Positions 42,500 through 52,500 of a DNA stretch of 64,000 nt are shown piece by piece. Origin of the DNA: Phocaeicola plebeius (GTDB taxonomy: Bacteria > Bacteroidota > Bacteroidia > Bacteroidales > Bacteroidaceae); assembly GCA_022767125.1 (NCBI GenBank), contig JALEPZ010000012.1, positions 1-64,000 of the forward strand, written 5' to 3'. Below the pieces are notes generated by a model, which was not told where the DNA came from, did not search any database, and saw nothing but the letters and a program-made list of their open reading frames with translations. The position numbers and the translations under genes are program-made. Position 1 is the first letter of the stretch, and every line of letters starts with the position of its first letter.

Positions 42500-43852
42500 T
42501 TATTCAAACGACCCCATACGCAGGAAGTTCACTTCCTGTTCAGTCAGATAGCGCCAGTCGCCACGGCGCAGGCCTTTCTTGGTCAGGCCGGCGAAATACA
42601 CGCGGTCAAGCTTGATGACGCGGTAGCCCAAGGATTCGAAAATACGGCGCACGATACGGTTCTTGCCCGAGTGGATTTCGATGCCCACCTGCGACTTGTC
42701 GGTGTCGGAGGCATAGCTGACAGCGTCAGCGTGGATTTCACCGTCATCGAGCGTAATGCCTGCGGCAATCTGGTCGAGGTCGGCCTTCGTCACGTTCTTG
42801 TCACAGTACACATGGTAGATTTTCTTCTTCAGGAATTTCGGATGCGTCAGCTTCGATGCCAGGTCACCATCGTTGGTCAACAGCAGCACACCGGTCGTGT
42901 TGCGGTCCAACCGGCCCACCGGATAGATGCGCTCCTTGCAGGCATCCTTCACGAAGTCCATCACCGTCTTACGCTCCTGCGGATCGTCTGATGTCGTCAC
43001 GCAGTCCTTCGGCTTGTTCAGCAGCACGTACACCTTGCGTTCAATGTTCACCGGCTGGTCGTGGAACTTCACTTCGTCCGAGCGCTTTACCTTCGTACCC
43101 AGTTCAGTCACCACTTCTCCGTTGACCGATACCACACCGGCGGTAATGAATTCGTCGGCTTCTCTGCGCGAGCAGATGCCTGCATTGGCCAGGAACTTGT
43201 TCAGACGAATCGGTTCGTTGGGGTCTGCCAGGATCTCCTTGTACTCCATCTGCTTCTTGTTGCTGTACTTGACATGGGGATTATAGTCGGCTGTACGCGG
43301 GCGGAAACCGCCTTTGCCTGCATAGCCTCCTCCCTGTTGTCCGTTGTAATGCGGACGGGGGGTGCCATACGGGCGCTGCGAACTGCCTTCGCCGCCATTG
43401 TTGAAACGCGGACGATACGGACGCTGTTCGCCGCCTTCGTTATTGTTGCGGTAGGAAGGGCGGTTGCCATACGGACGCTGCGGACGGTCGCCCTCGCTCC
43501 GGAAGTTCGGATTATAGGGCCGACGCGGACGGTCGCTTCCTTCGCCGCCATTGTTGTTGAAACGCGGACGATACGGACGCTGTTCGCCACCTTCGTTATT
43601 GTTGCGGTAAGAAGGGCGGTTGCCATACGGACGCTGCGGACGGTCGCCCTCGCTCCGGAAGTTCGGATTGTAGGACCGACGCGGACGGTCACTTCCTTCA
43701 CCGCCATTGTTGAAACGCGGACGACGGTTGCTGTAAGCACTGCCCCCTTCATATTTGTTATATCTATTAACTCCTTCTCTATTGTACGATTTGTAACCTT
43801 CGCGGCCAGACTGGCTGTTTTCGCCATCAAGTCTGTTTTCGTTTTCTGCCAT
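42500..43852 (-). CDS. RluB/RsuA-family rRNA pseudouridine synthase with repeat-rich N-terminal tail
   Basis: Converts a uridine of ribosomal RNA to pseudouridine. The catalytic part starts near residue 210 with an S4 RNA-binding domain (IRLNKFLANAGICSRREADEFI) and has the catalytic aspartate block YPVGRLDRNTTGVLLLTNDGDLA and the closing GKNRIVRRIFESLGYRVIKLDRV. The first 210 residues are low-complexity, rich in Arg, Gly, Asn, Pro and Tyr, with a unit of about 52 residues (NPNFRSEGDRPQRPYGNRPS onward) present twice nearly unchanged at DNA level (about 43390-43700). Such tails suggest RNA binding or phase behaviour. The repeat could vary in copy number between strains. Downstream of purB (69-base gap). 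Confidence 0.92.
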   Translation of the reverse strand: MAENENRLDGENSQSGREGYKSYNREGVNRYNKYEGGSAYSNRRPRFNNGGEGSDRPRRSYNPNFRSEGDRPQRPYGNRPSYRNNNEGGEQRPYRPRFNNNGGEGSDRPRRPYNPNFRSEGDRPQRPYGNRPSYRNNNEGGEQRPYRPRFNNGGEGSSQRPYGTPRPHYNGQQGGGYAGKGGFRPRTADYNPHVKYSNKKQMEYKEILADPNEPIRLNKFLANAGICSRREADEFITAGVVSVNGEVVTELGTKVKRSDEVKFHDQPVNIERKVYVLLNKPKDCVTTSDDPQERKTVMDFVKDACKERIYPVGRLDRNTTGVLLLTNDGDLASKLTHPKFLKKKIYHVYCDKNVTKADLDQIAAGITLDDGEIHADAVSYASDTDKSQVGIEIHSGKNRIVRRIFESLGYRVIKLDRVYFAGLTKKGLRRGDWRYLTEQEVNFLRMGSFE

Positions 43853-43921
43853 AATTGTTTTTTCTCGATTTTAATGATTAATACTACCCCTCGCGGGCGA
43901 AATATGATTTTATTCGTTTAA

Positions 43922-45271
43922 TTATACGCCAGTATAGTTGTGCGGAGTGATGGCACGCAGTTCCTGCTTCACCTTTTCGCTGACGTTCAGCGTCTCAATG
44001 AATTCCTTGATGGAAGTCTCGGTGATAGCCTGGTTGGTACGAGTCAGTGCCTTCAGAGCCTCGTATGGATGCGGATAAGCTTCGCGACGCAGAATGGTCT
44101 GCACGGCTTCTGCCACTACGCTCCAGCAATTGTCCAGGTCAGCAAAAATCTTCGGTTCGTTCAGCAGCAACTTGCCCAAGCCCTTCAGCGAGCTCTGAAT
44201 GGCAATCACCGTATGGCCGAAAGGTACACCGATGTTGCGCAACACGGTCGAATCGGTCAGGTCACGCTGCAGGCGCGATACCGGCAGCTTGCCCGACAGG
44301 TGTTCCAGTACGGCATTGGCCATACCCAGATTCCCTTCGGCATTCTCGAAGTCGATGGGGTTCACCTTGTGCGGCATGGCACTCGAGCCCACTTCGCCCG
44401 CCTTGATTTTCTGCTTGAAGTATTCCATCGAGATATACTGCCAGAAGTCGCGGTTCATGTCAATCATGATGGTGTTGATGCGCTTCATGGCATCGAAGAT
44501 GGCACCCAGGTTGTCGTAGTTGGAAATCTGCGTCGTATATTCCTCACGTTCCAGTCCCAGCTTTTCGGCAACGAAACGATTGCCGAATGCCTTCCAGTCG
44601 AATTCAGGATAAGCCACATGATGCGCGTTATAGTTACCCGTCGCACCACCGAACTTGGCGGTAATGGGACATGCCTTCAGCACCGCCAGCTGACGGTTCA
44701 AACGGTAAGCGAACACCATGATTTCCTTGCCCAAACGAGTGGGCGAAGCCGGCTGTCCGTGCGTCTTGGCCAGCATCGGGATGTCCTTCCATTCCTCGGC
44801 ATAAGCCGTCAACTGGTCAATCAGCCGCTGCAGTTGTGGATAATACACTTCCTCCAACGCATCCTTGACCGACAAGGGCACGGATGTATTGTTGATGTCC
44901 TGCGAGGTCAGTCCGAAATGGATGAATTCCTTGAAGGCCTCCAGTCCGCCGATCTTGTCAAACTGTTCCTTGATGAAATACTCCACGGCCTTTACGTCGT
45001 GGTTGGTCACGCTCTCGATTTCCTTGATACGGGCGGCATCGGCTTCCGAAAAGTTCCGATAGATGTCGCGCAAAGTGTCGAACAGGTGACTGTCAAACGC
45101 CGCCAGCTGCGGCAAAGGCAATTCGCACAGGGTGATGAAATATTCAATCTCTACCCGCACCCGATACTTCATCAGGGCATATTCAGAGAAGTAAGCTGCC
45201 AAAGCTCCCGCTTTGCTTCTGTATCGGCCGTCGATGGGGGACACAGCCGTCAGTAAATCAAGCTCCATCAT
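43922..45271 (-). CDS. purB: adenylosuccinate lyase
   Basis: Acts twice in purine synthesis, releasing fumarate from SAICAR and from adenylosuccinate. The start MMELDLLTAVSPIDGRYRSKAGALAAYFSEYALMKYRV is typical (the second methionine is also possible). The fumarase-superfamily signature is GSSAMPHKVNPIDFENAEGNL, with the catalytic histidine block MLAKTHGQPASPTRLGKE. 449 residues is normal. A -7 box lies 52 bases upstream. Order purB-rluB-asnS on one strand suggests one unit. Confidence 0.98.
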   Translation of the reverse strand: MMELDLLTAVSPIDGRYRSKAGALAAYFSEYALMKYRVRVEIEYFITLCELPLPQLAAFDSHLFDTLRDIYRNFSEADAARIKEIESVTNHDVKAVEYFIKEQFDKIGGLEAFKEFIHFGLTSQDINNTSVPLSVKDALEEVYYPQLQRLIDQLTAYAEEWKDIPMLAKTHGQPASPTRLGKEIMVFAYRLNRQLAVLKACPITAKFGGATGNYNAHHVAYPEFDWKAFGNRFVAEKLGLEREEYTTQISNYDNLGAIFDAMKRINTIMIDMNRDFWQYISMEYFKQKIKAGEVGSSAMPHKVNPIDFENAEGNLGMANAVLEHLSGKLPVSRLQRDLTDSTVLRNIGVPFGHTVIAIQSSLKGLGKLLLNEPKIFADLDNCWSVVAEAVQTILRREAYPHPYEALKALTRTNQAITETSIKEFIETLNVSEKVKQELRAITPHNYTGV

Positions 45272-45322
45272 GTTATTGCTTCCTTATTTTTTTAAGTAAA
45301 TGATATCATTCGTTTCAGGCTG

Positions 45323-45330
45323 CAAAAATA
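45323..45330 (-). promoter_or_regulatory. -7 box (TATTTTTG) for purB
   Basis: Minus-strand TATTTTTG fits TAnnTTTG and lies 52 bases before the purB start. No clear -33 element. Confidence 0.5.
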
Positions 45331-45417
45331 ATGTTTTTTTCAATGCCAACCGGCCTTATCCTGAAAAGTTTAGTATTTATTATCGTTAAATCCGCTGGCA
45401 GTGTCCGTCACTTGTTG

Positions 45418-45425
45418 TAACTTTG
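45418..45425 (+). promoter_or_regulatory. -7 box (TAACTTTG) for the DUF4250 gene
   Basis: TAACTTTG matches TAnnTTTG and lies 30 bases before the start at 45455. Confidence 0.55.
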
Positions 45426-45454
45426 CAGCCATCATCCGAAAAATATGTATTCAT

Positions 45455-45631
45455 ATGGAACTACCCAATGATCCGATGATGCTCTACAGCGTCATCAACA
45501 TGAAACTGCGAGACTTCTACCCTTCCTTGGATGCCCTGTGCGACGACTTGAATGTCAGCAAGGAAGACATTATCCGCCGGCTCAAGGCTGTCGGTTTTGA
45601 GTACAATCCCGAACAGAACAAGTTCTGGTAA
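45455..45631 (+). CDS. DUF4250 small protein
   Basis: Small cytoplasmic protein of unknown function. The start at 45455 (MELPNDPMMLYSVINMKLRDFYPSLDALCDDLNVSKEDII) gives 58 residues; the earlier ATG at 45401 would precede the -7 box. The sequence is a compact helical domain ending RLKAVGFEYNPEQNKFW, typical of the DUF4250 family. The LCDDLNVSKEDIIRRLKAVGF part looks like a helix-turn-helix, so nucleic-acid binding is possible. It converges with proB, with only 3 bases between the two stop codons. Confidence 0.85.
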   Translation: MELPNDPMMLYSVINMKLRDFYPSLDALCDDLNVSKEDIIRRLKAVGFEYNPEQNKFW

Positions 45632-45634
45632 GTC

Positions 45635-46720
45635 CTACTCCTCCCGCACAAAATAGTCGTAATGCACCAGCGGCCGCTGGCCATGGCGTCCGAGAAGAGA
45701 CCGCGCCTCATCGGAGGAACAGGCCACACGGCCCACTCCCAGGCGCTGTCCCAGCGCATCCACAACCCGGACAATATCGTCCTTTTCGAACTCCCCCTCG
45801 ATGCGCGTCACGCCCACCGGCAGCAGGCTCACGGCCTTCTTGCTCCGCAGGATATCCGACGCCTCCTCGTTCAGGTGCAACTCGCCCTTGGCGAAGCCGC
45901 CGCTGTGGGCTATCCATTTCTTCACACTTGACACCTCCTCGGTACGGGGAACGAAGCGGGTGCACACCGTCTCATCGGGGCGTTCCAGCAGATCCGTCAA
46001 GATGTTTTCCCGCTTGCCATTGGCAATGATGACCGCTATACCCTCGTCCGCCACCTTTCGGGCGATGGTGGTCTTCGTCAGCATACCGCCCCTCCCGAAG
46101 CCCGATTTCTCGGTCTGGATATAGTCCGACAGGTCTTTCCCGAGTTCCACTTCCCGAATGACGGTCGTACCAGGTTCGGAAGGCGAGCCGTTGTAGATAC
46201 CGTCTATGTTGCTCAAGATAATCAGTGCCTGCATGTCCATCATCGAAGCCACCAGTCCCGAAAGCTCGTCGTTGTCCGTAAACATCAGTTCTGTCACGGA
46301 GATGGTATCGTTCTCGTTGACGATGGGGATGACCCCGTTGTCCAGCATCACCCGCATGCAGTTGCGCTGGTTAAGGTAGCTGCGGCGGGTGGAGAGACTC
46401 TCTTTGGTCGTCAGTACCTGTCCCACCGTGATGCCATGTTCACGGAACAGTTCGTAGTAGCGGTTGATGAGCTTCGCCTGTCCGATAGCGGAGTAGAGTT
46501 GCCGCTGGTCTACGCTGTCGAGCCTGCGCGACACCTTCAGTTCGCTCCGTCCGGAAGCCACGGCCCCCGACGAGACCAACACCACCTCGACTCCTGCCTG
46601 GTGCAGTTCGGCCACCTGGTCCACCAATGCCGACACACGGGTCACATCCAGTGTCCCATCCTTGCGGGTCAGCACATTGCTGCCCACCTTCACCGCAATT
46701 CGCGTGTATTGATAGTTCAT
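45635..46720 (-). CDS. proB: glutamate 5-kinase
   Basis: First step of proline synthesis, phosphorylating glutamate. The start at 46720 (MNYQYTRIAVKVGSNVLTRKDGTLDV) begins the amino-acid kinase fold; motifs VLVSSGAVASGRSEL, PIVNENDTISVTELMFTDNDELSGLVASMM and GRGGMLTKTTIARKVADEGI are conserved. The last 75 residues are a PUA domain (GELHLNEEASDILRSKKAVSLLPVGVTRIEG onward). 361 residues is full length. proA is not next to it. A -7 box lies 31 bases upstream. Confidence 0.96.
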   Translation of the reverse strand: MNYQYTRIAVKVGSNVLTRKDGTLDVTRVSALVDQVAELHQAGVEVVLVSSGAVASGRSELKVSRRLDSVDQRQLYSAIGQAKLINRYYELFREHGITVGQVLTTKESLSTRRSYLNQRNCMRVMLDNGVIPIVNENDTISVTELMFTDNDELSGLVASMMDMQALIILSNIDGIYNGSPSEPGTTVIREVELGKDLSDYIQTEKSGFGRGGMLTKTTIARKVADEGIAVIIANGKRENILTDLLERPDETVCTRFVPRTEEVSSVKKWIAHSGGFAKGELHLNEEASDILRSKKAVSLLPVGVTRIEGEFEKDDIVRVVDALGQRLGVGRVACSSDEARSLLGRHGQRPLVHYDYFVREE

Positions 46721-46750
46721 TACTTTTCGTCTTTTTGGTTTCTTCGGCGG

Positions 46751-46758
46751 CAAAAATA
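46751..46758 (-). promoter_or_regulatory. -7 box (TATTTTTG) for proB
   Basis: Minus-strand TATTTTTG fits TAnnTTTG and lies 31 bases before the proB start. It shows that a longer upstream reading of the proB frame is not coding. Confidence 0.55.
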
Positions 46759-46862
46759 GGACATTCTTGCGAGATAAGCATCCATTTATCCAAATACTTT
46801 CGTAGAATGGAACCACGAATCGCTTTGCCGTCCACCGACAAAAAGCCCCTATTATCCACCCT

Positions 46863-47081
46863 TTGAGCGACAAAGAGCTTGTCATGCAGAGAGCCCGTGA
46901 CCTCCCCATCGGTACTTATTACGGTCCCCCGACCCGGAAGAAAAAACAGAGGGAAGATCAATACGATTTCACCATCGGTGAATGGGAATTCTCTCCGGCA
47001 GCCAAGGAGTCATCAGCGTGTGCATTCTATTCATTCCTTATGAAATTCGTTGATGTATTCCATTGTTCTAATTTTGATTAG
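46863..47081 (+). CDS. unassigned 72-codon frame with TTG start (doubtful)
   Basis: The 470 bases between the proB start and the MotB-like gene hold no gene that I recognise. One plus-strand frame from TTG (46863) or ATG (46884) reads SDKELVMQRARDLPIGTYYG, then a basic PPTRKKKQREDQ and GEWEFSPAAKESSACAF. It has a plausible protein composition at first but degrades toward the end. A minus-strand frame over the same bases (DNRGFLSVDGKAIRGSILRK) faintly recalls a transposase DDE block. Either may be a gene remnant. The rest, 47082-47192, is AT-rich and featureless. Confidence 0.2.
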   Translation: MSDKELVMQRARDLPIGTYYGPPTRKKKQREDQYDFTIGEWEFSPAAKESSACAFYSFLMKFVDVFHCSNFD

Positions 47082-47192
47082 CAATAAAGGTAGCAATTCA
47101 GTCCCGACCTGCCATGATTTTGCTGAGTTATTTTTAGATGTATAAAATATGTTCTATCTTCACGTGAAAACATTAACCTTCCAACTTCGAGT

Positions 47193-47882
47193 TTACTCCA
47201 ATCGGATATTTCCGATTACAGGTACAATATGGATAAGGAACCGCTGGTTGTTTACCTCATTGACCGTATCTCGAGGGACTCCCTTGATACCGCTTCCACT
47301 GATGACCAATTCGCACCGGTTCATACTGGAAAAATCAATACCTGCTTCTGATTGCCAGAATTTGTGAAGTTCTAGTGCGCGCTGATAACTCAATACGTCG
47401 TTGTTGTGCCAGTCATCTGTGTTATACCCATCGGCAGATGCCTGTCCTTCGATGACCACCAGGTATTTGATATCTTGGCGAATAGAATCATTATTCTGCA
47501 ATTGCACGATAGTGCGCCTGATTTCCTGCCCTGCTTTGATAATTTGCTGCCTTAAACTGTCTGCTGCATTCGCATTCGACAAGTCATCCTGTAGTTCATG
47601 CAGACGGAACTTTCCTAACTGGTACGTCACCTGTATTTTAAAAATATGTTTGATGTACAGTGGATTAAATTCGAAATAGGTGGAATCAATGTTCTCTACC
47701 GCTTTATAAATAGACTTTATTTCCTCGTATTTGTCTGCCAATTTCTTCAATTCCGCCTCCTTGACCTTGAATCGACTGTAAGATACGACAAACAATACCA
47801 ACATAATGGCGAACAGCGTAGTCATGATATCTACATAACTGGGCCAAAATGAATGGTTATTGCTGGATGCAAAGTTTTCCAT
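47193..47882 (-). CDS. MotB/ZorB-like membrane protein with OmpA-type C-terminal domain
   Basis: Last gene of the six-gene island operon. One N-terminal transmembrane helix (about residues 12-34, FWPSYVDIMTTLFAIMLVLFVV) contains the PSxxD pattern in which the aspartate corresponds to the proton/ion-carrying residue of MotB and ZorB. A coiled linker (about 36-130) follows. The C-terminal OmpA-like domain has YLVVIEGQASADGYNTDDWHNND, LSYQRALELHKFWQ and NNQRFLIHIVPV, the arrangement used to bind peptidoglycan. It starts 9 bases after the MotA-like gene. Predicted role: the stator half of an inner-membrane ion-driven motor anchored to the cell wall. Confidence 0.8.
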   Translation of the reverse strand: MENFASSNNHSFWPSYVDIMTTLFAIMLVLFVVSYSRFKVKEAELKKLADKYEEIKSIYKAVENIDSTYFEFNPLYIKHIFKIQVTYQLGKFRLHELQDDLSNANAADSLRQQIIKAGQEIRRTIVQLQNNDSIRQDIKYLVVIEGQASADGYNTDDWHNNDVLSYQRALELHKFWQSEAGIDFSSMNRCELVISGSGIKGVPRDTVNEVNNQRFLIHIVPVIGNIRLE

Positions 47883-47891
47883 ATTAACTCC

Positions 47892-49565
47892 TTACTTCCA
47901 AAAAACAATCTTATTCCACCAGTTATTAACTTTCCTCCCATGCTTTTCTGCAGACTGAACAGTTTCATGTCTGGTCTCAATGGAATTTGAATAAGACTTT
48001 CGGTTCGAGACCAATACAGCAGCAGTCTCCTTCCAAGTCCTTTCCAGATGCCGTATAGCTTCTGTCGTGTCCTCTTTCTTTTCTATCATTTCCTGCAATT
48101 GCCGTAGTTGTTCCTCAATAGAAGTCAAATTTGACAAATATCGGTCAATGGAAACCAAATTCTCCAAGTAGCGGAAATTGGCGGCCATTTCTTCAGTATT
48201 GAATGCTTCGTCCAATGCATCCAGGAAGGAGTTACATTTGGATTTCAATGCTTTTTGGTAGTCAGAATGTGCTTGCTCAATTGTTTCCATCTGATCGTCC
48301 ATAGTCCGCTGTAGCTTGCCTTGCAGCTCCTTCATCCCTTCAGAATACAGTTTCAGCAAATTTTCCATTCTCTCTTTCTCTTCATTCGTAAAATCTTCTA
48401 CTGCGTCAGACCGTCGATGAATAATTTCCAATTGTTTCTCAATCATTTGCAACTGACTACCTTTGAAAGCGTCGAGTTCACCCAACTTATTGATACTTTG
48501 CTCAAACTGAGTAAAACGGTCGAGCAAAGATTGCAGCCGATTGGCAACAGCCTGCGGCAATTCTAAAGACTCGTTGTATTTTGTTTGAGCAACTACTAAT
48601 TGTCCCGAGGAAATCATGACTGAATGTGCAGTCTCCTCCCACCGGTTCATAGTCTCTTCGACACGATCGAAGCTGTTAGCGGCATCTACAAACTTCTTCA
48701 ACATAGATTGCGTCTGTTTGGATTGCAATTCTTCCAAAATTCTCTGTTGCTTTTGGATGCTTTCGTTGATCACCGCCATGTTATTTCCCATCATATCCAC
48801 CGCATTAGCCACCACTGTCACATTCTGCCGGAAAGCCTCACCGAACGCACTTGTACAAGTGTCGAAGGTCTCCTGAAAACGGTCGATGACTTTGTTAAAG
48901 GCCGGTTCAAAACGGTTGATGGTACTCCGCAGTTTATGCAAAGAACTTACGATACTGGTACCCAGTTCAGGAATCAGTTCGTTCTGGATGAATTCATAAA
49001 ACCGTCCTTTCCGTTGATCCACCTTACTTTTTATCATAGCAGCACAATGGCTGCTGACCGTGGTAATCAGCAGACCGATAAAACTGGTGGACATGGAAAT
49101 CAGCACTCCATGAATCAGAAAGGAAATACGTTCATCATTCACCAAACCGGCTTCGCTCCCTCCCGTTGCATTAAAGCATCCCAAACCAATCATTACTCCC
49201 AAGAACGTACCCATTAATCCGATGTAGGTCGGGAAAGAAATACGAGCAACCGCTTTTTCAAATTGACAGTTCACAAAACGTTCAGTCTTGTTCTGAATGA
49301 TGGAATAGTCGGCTGTACCATTATTCTTTTTCAAATAGTCATTTAGCTCTTCTACCAATGGTTCCAGCTCTTTGCTACCTTGCATGACAGAAATACTTAA
49401 AGGAGTACCCTGTGCCTCATATCGGTCATCCTCTGAGAAAATACGATTGACTTTACGAAGATTTTTCCCCGTAAATCCTACAGCCACAACAATCTGTAGG
49501 AGAAATATAGCAAGTGCTACCCACCACGGATAATCAGCCAAAAATACTGCAATACTCTCTATCAT
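47892..49565 (-). CDS. MotA/TolQ/ZorA-like membrane protein with long coiled-coil tail
   Basis: Partner of the MotB-like protein. Transmembrane helices at about residues 13-31, 111-131 (PTYIGLMGTFLGVMIGLG) and 147-170 (SFLIHGVLISMSTSFIGLLITT) follow the MotA/ExbB plan; the G-T-F-L-G-V-M-x-G-L block is characteristic. Residues 180-540 are predominantly charged helix (KSKVDQRKGRFYEFIQNELI, then long heptad-like stretches), forming a cytoplasmic tail like that of ZorA. The stop overlaps nothing, but the start overlaps the ATPase stop by 4 bases, so translation is coupled. Predicted role: ion-conducting ring whose tail transmits movement to cytoplasmic partners. Confidence 0.8.
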   Translation of the reverse strand: MIESIAVFLADYPWWVALAIFLLQIVVAVGFTGKNLRKVNRIFSEDDRYEAQGTPLSISVMQGSKELEPLVEELNDYLKKNNGTADYSIIQNKTERFVNCQFEKAVARISFPTYIGLMGTFLGVMIGLGCFNATGGSEAGLVNDERISFLIHGVLISMSTSFIGLLITTVSSHCAAMIKSKVDQRKGRFYEFIQNELIPELGTSIVSSLHKLRSTINRFEPAFNKVIDRFQETFDTCTSAFGEAFRQNVTVVANAVDMMGNNMAVINESIQKQQRILEELQSKQTQSMLKKFVDAANSFDRVEETMNRWEETAHSVMISSGQLVVAQTKYNESLELPQAVANRLQSLLDRFTQFEQSINKLGELDAFKGSQLQMIEKQLEIIHRRSDAVEDFTNEEKERMENLLKLYSEGMKELQGKLQRTMDDQMETIEQAHSDYQKALKSKCNSFLDALDEAFNTEEMAANFRYLENLVSIDRYLSNLTSIEEQLRQLQEMIEKKEDTTEAIRHLERTWKETAAVLVSNRKSYSNSIETRHETVQSAEKHGRKVNNWWNKIVFWK

Positions 49566-52500
49566 ATACTTATTCTTATTTTTTTCTTTTCAGATTTCAA
49601 TTGTGTCAGTTGGAAGACAATATCTACTACTGGTAGGAAGAACAGCGAATCCCGATAGACTTGATTTGTTTTATATTTATCTGTTACCTGACTGCAAAAG
49701 TATTTATCCAACATATCTTGTACATGGCCTGATATCAGTTCTTGTACTCTTTCTATATAAATGGCTTCAATATCCAATTCTCTGGTTAACATTTGAAGCA
49801 CTTCTAAATATACCTTATTCAATCTGCCAATCTGTTTTACCAGCTTTGAGCATAGCTCCTCATGGAAAGCTGTCTCCAATTGAGCTATGTCATCGTATTG
49901 CCGAGAATCCACTCCCATAAACAAATAAGTTGCAGGAGCGTGAAGGCTCGGATCGCGAAACAGTCCACCATAGCAAGTGCTCTCCTTACGTACCGGAGGC
50001 AATACAACCTGCAATTCTTGCTTCAGGTCACCTTCATAAACCTCATTGAAGACATGACAGATCAATTTCTCCAGAACGGCCGTATCGTTGGTAATACAGC
50101 TGTCAATATACCGGCTTCCATTGCCTGAGAGCACTATAGAACGGGGAGCGTCCAATTCCTTAGAACGGAACATGATTGCCAAATAAAACATCACTGCCAC
50201 AAAATGGTACAGGAACAATGGTTGGAAGTCTTTTCGTAGCCATTTTTCCACTTCCACCTTATTTCTGTTTGTCAACCAGAAATTGATGATATCACAAGAG
50301 GAGGCCATTGAATCAGGCTTTGTCATCTCCTCATAGATGGCATTCAGTTCTTCATCATTGAACTTAACCCTATCCTTGTAGAACAGAAAGACACCATTGT
50401 TTTTCGCATTCTGCATATTATTGAAACCATTACTCCATAACACGTCACAACCGAAATGAACGGAATTGGCAAGTTTTGGTACTCTTTGCTCGAATAATAC
50501 AATGTCTGTGGAACCTCCACCAATATCCACCACCGCTACAGACTTTTCCGAACGGAAGACATTTTTCTCCGAGAAATAATAATAAGGAGCTTCCGATTCC
50601 GTATAGCAGACTATTTGTTGCTCTGGAATGTTGAGCACCTGTTTCGCTTCTTCTTTCCACAACCGTTCAAACATCTCCCGAGCATCATGCATAAAACTGA
50701 GGGGACGGAACCACACTAATTGTGTGGCGGACACCTTTCCTTTCTGCTGCATTACATCACATTTCACCATCAACAACAGTTCGCGAATGAAGATGCGCAG
50801 TTCTTGTTCGCTTTCATCGGTTTCCCATTTAATACGTGTATTGATGGTGTTGCCATCACTCTCTTTTATCCTACCATACGAAAATGCGATGTTTTTCTCT
50901 CCAAACAGGTCGGACAGCCCCTGCTGTGATTGTCCGTTCTCACAGATGACCGTCCGAATTGGGAAGCGGTATCTTCGCCCATCTATGAATGGCGGGAGAA
51001 ACTCGGAACGGAAAGCAGCCTCCACATTGTTGGGAAAACTGTCTTCCCAACAATCAATCAAAGCTTTCTGTTTATTTGATTCTTTGGCATGAAGGTAGCT
51101 GACAAATGGCTCAACCATACACAATTGTTGCGGTTCGTCCTTGTCCTTTTTATTCTCCCGACGAGAGACAAACGTATTAGTCGTACCTAAATCTATGGCA
51201 TAAATGTAAGAGCGTTCGCTTTCCTTTACCGTTTTCCATTTAGGAACCAACACACCTGAAAAGCACTCATTTTCCAATCTGAAATTCAAGCGGATGGCTG
51301 TGAAACCAGTATTGAACAATTCATAATATTTGGTGGAAACGGATTTCTCTGACTCTTGTTTCTGACGAGAGCGCACAATTGGAAGGCGGACTCCCGACTG
51401 GTAGTTCTCGTCATTTGCCTCTTGGATATGGAAAAGAATTCCCTCTGTATCCTTCACGAAGAAATCGCAAGTAATGTCATCTATGGTGAATCTGCTGATG
51501 TCCAAATCAATTTGGTGTGCAGCCAGCATCAGCTTATAGTAACGATTGTTTTCTGCATGGTTCTCCGACTTCAAGTTCGGAAACAACGCCAAATCAAAGT
51601 CCAGTTGATAGACGGACAAATCCACCAACCGATTATTTCCTCCAATCGAATATTTCTTGGAAAACTTTTTCCCTTTTGTATTAAGCGTTACCTCTACAGA
51701 ACTTTGTCGTTCATTCACTTCCAAAGCGATATTCTCTAAATCCAGGGTAGCCAAAGCCTCCTCAGATAAGGGTAATAAATAATCTACCTGTGTATCCTTT
51801 TTCCCTTTGTAGTTTGGCAGAACAAAATTTTCATTGGCTATACCATAAGGCAGCCGGATAAGGATATTGGTGAAATAGTCTGCCACTTCGTTGCTGGCCC
51901 ATATAGGCATACCACCCACGACGAGACGGTCGTTCCCCTCTGTCAATATGGGCTGCAGTCTTTCCTGGAACTCCTTCTGAATATCTGGATCGTTTTCAAA
52001 AGAACCGATATAACTACGCAGCCAAGAGAGACTATCATCCACCTTTTGTCTGCATAACTGGTCGTACATATAGTTCTTGAACTCCGGAGAACGATCTTCA
52101 AACAGGCACACTTGCTTGAAATACGATTTCTTCCCACCTTTTCGCTGCAAGTCAGGAAAAGCTTTGTAACGTTCGCCAACGTATGTATTTCTGTCCAGGC
52201 CCTGTCGGTCCAAGTCTGGAGGGGTAATGAAGCCGGTTAAGGGCGAGCTGGTGCCCAGCAAATAATCCTTTTTCTGTATTTCCATTACCACAAAATACAA
52301 GGTATCGAAACTGACTCCTTGCACATCTTCTATATAACTTTCCAAAGCATTGCCCAATTTGGGAACATCCTTCTTGAGTCGTTCCAAATCCTCCTCCCTG
52401 TGCCATTCAATCACACGGATACTTTCACCTTTCGCCTCGTGGTAGGCCTTATTGAACAACATTTCAAATATGTCCAGGCTATCCGATACTAACCGTTCAT

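Noticed and set aside
46440..46961. Minus-strand frame with a transposase-like DGKAIRGS block upstream of proB
   Set aside because: Only one short motif matches, the frame overlaps proB and its promoter, and no inverted repeats or remaining transposase domains are seen.
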